Source of the DNA: an uncultured Clostridia bacterium
Lineage (GTDB): Bacteria; Bacillota; Clostridia; Oscillospirales; Acutalibacteraceae
Direction: 5' to 3'
Assembly: GCA_946002045.1 (NCBI GenBank)
Contig: CAMFYM010000032.1
Span: 1-13,821 of the forward strand
Length of the DNA: 13,821 nucleotides
Made by a program: the position numbers and the translations under genes
The notes under the pieces: generated by a model
Seen by the model: only the letters and a program-made list of their open reading frames with translations
The model's database searches: none
Told to the model about the DNA's origin: nothing
Shown here: piece after piece, positions 12,888-13,821 of the stretch
How the letters are laid out: each line of letters starts with the position of its first letter
Position numbering within the stretch: position 1 is the first letter of the stretch

Positions 12888-13757
12888 TTAGAATATGATT
12901 TCTGTATTATTGAATGAAAGTGGTGTATATTCACCGTTGTGGCAATAATAAGCTGCTGAAAGCTTAACAGATACTGCAAAGGTTTTGCCCTCACAGGTGA
13001 ACATATAACAATCTGCACCGTTAATATTTTCAATTCTGTTATTGTATGAAATAGCACTGCTTGACGGGTCGGAATCATATCCCAAATCAGCCCAGTTATC
13101 AGCAAGTGTTTGCTTCAAATAAAGCTTTGCATCAGAAATATCATAATTAGGAGTTGTAGTAATCTGATGTGGATTTGAATATGTTTCATACTCCTGAGAC
13201 ACAGCAGGACCTGCATCAGCAGTTGTTGTTTCGTCAACAGCCGGCTTGTATTCATACTGAATGAAACAAATAAGGAAATAAATGAGGAACCAAATAAAGA
13301 GAATAAGAATTATTGTTAAAACAATCTTCTTACCCTTGTTTTCGCTAACTGCGCTGTTAGCAAACTCCTCCTCGGTAGGAATAGCAATAGGAACAAACGG
13401 CTTGTTCTTTTTTGAACACTTTTTCTCTGTCTTTGCGTTCTTCTTTTCTATCTTTTTTACATACTTTGCGTATGCCTTATGTAAGCTTTTTTCTGCTTTA
13501 ATTTCAGACTTTGTTTGGAACTGCTCAATTGCAGGAATTGCAATCGGAGTAAATTCCTTGCCGTCCTTTGTTGCTTTAGCTTGTAATTTTTGATTTTTCT
13601 TTTGTGTTTCTTTTACAAACTTATTGTAGGCTTTTTCGTGCTTTTTGTCAGCCTTTACCTTTGCTTTTGCAACGGCAGCCTCATATTTCAAATTCTTTTT
13701 TTCTTGCTTTGCTTCTTTTTTTGCAAGCTTCTTTGCTTTCTTATCTTCTGTACTCAA
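12888..13757 (-). CDS. unrecognised single-pass membrane protein with lysine-rich repeats
   Basis: 289 residues from a TTG start; I do not recognise the family. Residues 1-140 are extremely rich in Lys, Ala and Glu, probably helical or coiled coil. They hold two 40-residue repeats (41-80 and 93-132), each ending in F-x-PIAIP-x-x-E-x-F. Residues about 144-166 (IVLTIILILFIWFLIYFLICFI) form one transmembrane helix preceded by KGKK, so the basic half should be inside the cell. Residues 170-205 form a Thr/Pro/acidic linker, and 206-289 a small outside domain with C250, C255 and C272. No signal peptide, sortase motif or enzymatic motif is seen. The TTG start has AAGGGGGT seven bases upstream. The frame is open to the contig end, but those extra residues come partly from adapter sequence. 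The gene has its own terminator. The high Lys content might suit binding to nucleic acid or to acidic partners, which is only inference. Confidence 0.82.
   Translation of the reverse strand: MSTEDKKAKKLAKKEAKQEKKNLKYEAAVAKAKVKADKKHEKAYNKFVKETQKKNQKLQAKATKDGKEFTPIAIPAIEQFQTKSEIKAEKSLHKAYAKYVKKIEKKNAKTEKKCSKKNKPFVPIAIPTEEEFANSAVSENKGKKIVLTIILILFIWFLIYFLICFIQYEYKPAVDETTTADAGPAVSQEYETYSNPHQITTTPNYDISDAKLYLKQTLADNWADLGYDSDPSSSAISYNNRIENINGADCYMFTCEGKTFAVSVKLSAAYYCHNGEYTPLSFNNTEIIF
13362..13481 (-). repeat. second copy of the 40-residue protein repeat
   Basis: This codes for residues 93-132 of the membrane protein. It aligns to residues 41-80 without gaps, offset by exactly 52 residues (156 bases), with 21 of 40 residues identical. 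Shared are KAY-x-K-x-VK near the start, KKN in the middle and F-x-PIAIP-x-x-E-x-F at the end. Confidence 0.8.
13518..13637 (-). repeat. first copy of the 40-residue protein repeat
   Basis: This codes for residues 41-80 (beginning EKAYNKFVK and ending PIAIPAIEQF). The copy-to-copy distance of 52 residues leaves a 12-residue linker. The divergence shows the duplication is old and that the KAY and PIAIP ends are held by selection. Confidence 0.8.
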
Positions 13758-13764
13758 GGCATTT

Positions 13765-13772
13765 ACCCCCTT
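13765..13772 (-). promoter_or_regulatory. ribosome binding site that supports the TTG start at 13757
   Basis: On the minus strand AAGGGGGT lies seven bases before TTG at 13757. An ATG at 13762 lies between them but is out of frame and meets TGA after ATG CCT. There is no other in-frame start with an RBS. Confidence 0.72.
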
Positions 13773-13794
13773 ATAAGTCTGTAATAAGTATAAC

Positions 13795-13800
13795 ATTATA
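13795..13800 (-). promoter_or_regulatory. possible -10 box of the membrane protein gene
   Basis: On the minus strand a perfect TATAAT lies about 38 bases before the TTG start. The -35 box would fall beyond the contig edge, where the sequence is replaced by adapter, so the promoter cannot be confirmed. Confidence 0.4.
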
Positions 13801-13802
13801 AA

Positions 13803-13821
13803 CTGTCTCTTATACACATCT
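13803..13821. other. Nextera (Tn5 mosaic-end) adapter left at the contig end
   Basis: The last 19 bases, CTGTCTCTTATACACATCT, are exactly the Nextera transposase adapter (reverse complement of the Tn5 mosaic-end primer). They are not genomic. Read on the minus strand they encode the known artefact peptide beginning MYKRQ, which is fused in frame to the last gene if the start is not trimmed. Confidence 0.98.

Noticed and set aside
13758..13817. N-terminal extension of the membrane protein
   Set aside because: Its first residues come from the sequencing adapter, and the RBS points to the TTG at 13757.
1..13821. Mobile elements, CRISPR arrays, tRNA or rRNA genes, defence or toxin genes
   Set aside because: I looked on both strands and found no transposase, regularly spaced repeats, RNA-gene signatures or recognisable defence domains.

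Overview
The window reads as an ordinary chromosomal segment of a low-GC Gram-positive anaerobe, most likely a member of the Clostridia (Ruminococcaceae/Oscillospiraceae-like). This rests on AT-rich DNA, GGAGG-type ribosome binding sites, frequent TTG starts, sigma-A promoters of the TTGACA-17-TATAAT type, the MEP isoprenoid pathway, and a minimal NifS/NifU iron-sulfur set. Genus and species cannot be fixed from sequence alone. There are no rRNAs, tRNAs, insertion sequences, prophage genes or CRISPR arrays, and no gene-free stretch longer than about 300 bases. The right end of the contig is a Nextera transposon adapter (13803-13821), so the DNA comes from a shotgun assembly and the last gene has lost its upstream region.

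Layout. (1) A plus-strand FAD-dependent oxidoreductase gene (138-1535) has a strong promoter, and an intrinsic-terminator-like hairpin lies between promoter and gene. (2) A minus-strand block (1590-7521) holds two sulfur-metabolism operons. Upstream metY-cysK makes cysteine and homocysteine from sulfide. Downstream nifS-nifU-nadA-mnmA takes sulfur from cysteine and uses it for Fe-S clusters (NifU scaffold), for the Fe-S enzyme quinolinate synthase (NadA), and for tRNA 2-thiouridine (MnmA). Both promoters carry the same 17-bp dyad, CCTA-N9-TAGG, in two copies each. One copy surrounds the -35 box and one sits at or just past the transcription start. I infer a shared Rrf2-family (CymR/IscR-like) repressor, encoded elsewhere. 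(3) A second minus-strand operon (7676-11020) encodes a PHP-domain histidinol-phosphatase-like enzyme, an Lrp/AsnC regulator, a class I aminotransferase and IspE, tightly packed with two overlaps. (4) Divergent from it on the plus strand is the conserved pair of an ACT-domain protein (UPF0237) and a DUF711/UPF0210 'PFL family' protein (11159-12796). The divergent intergenic region carries a perfect 16-bp AT-rich palindrome between the two promoters. (5) At the right end, on the minus strand, is an unrecognised membrane protein with a lysine-rich cytoplasmic half made of two 40-residue repeats 52 residues apart, one transmembrane helix and an outside domain.

Most genes are housekeeping enzymes. 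I do not see a clearly new multi-gene system. The points most worth following up are the four-site sulfur regulon, the repeat-containing membrane protein, the terminator in the leader of the first gene and the palindrome in the divergent promoter region.
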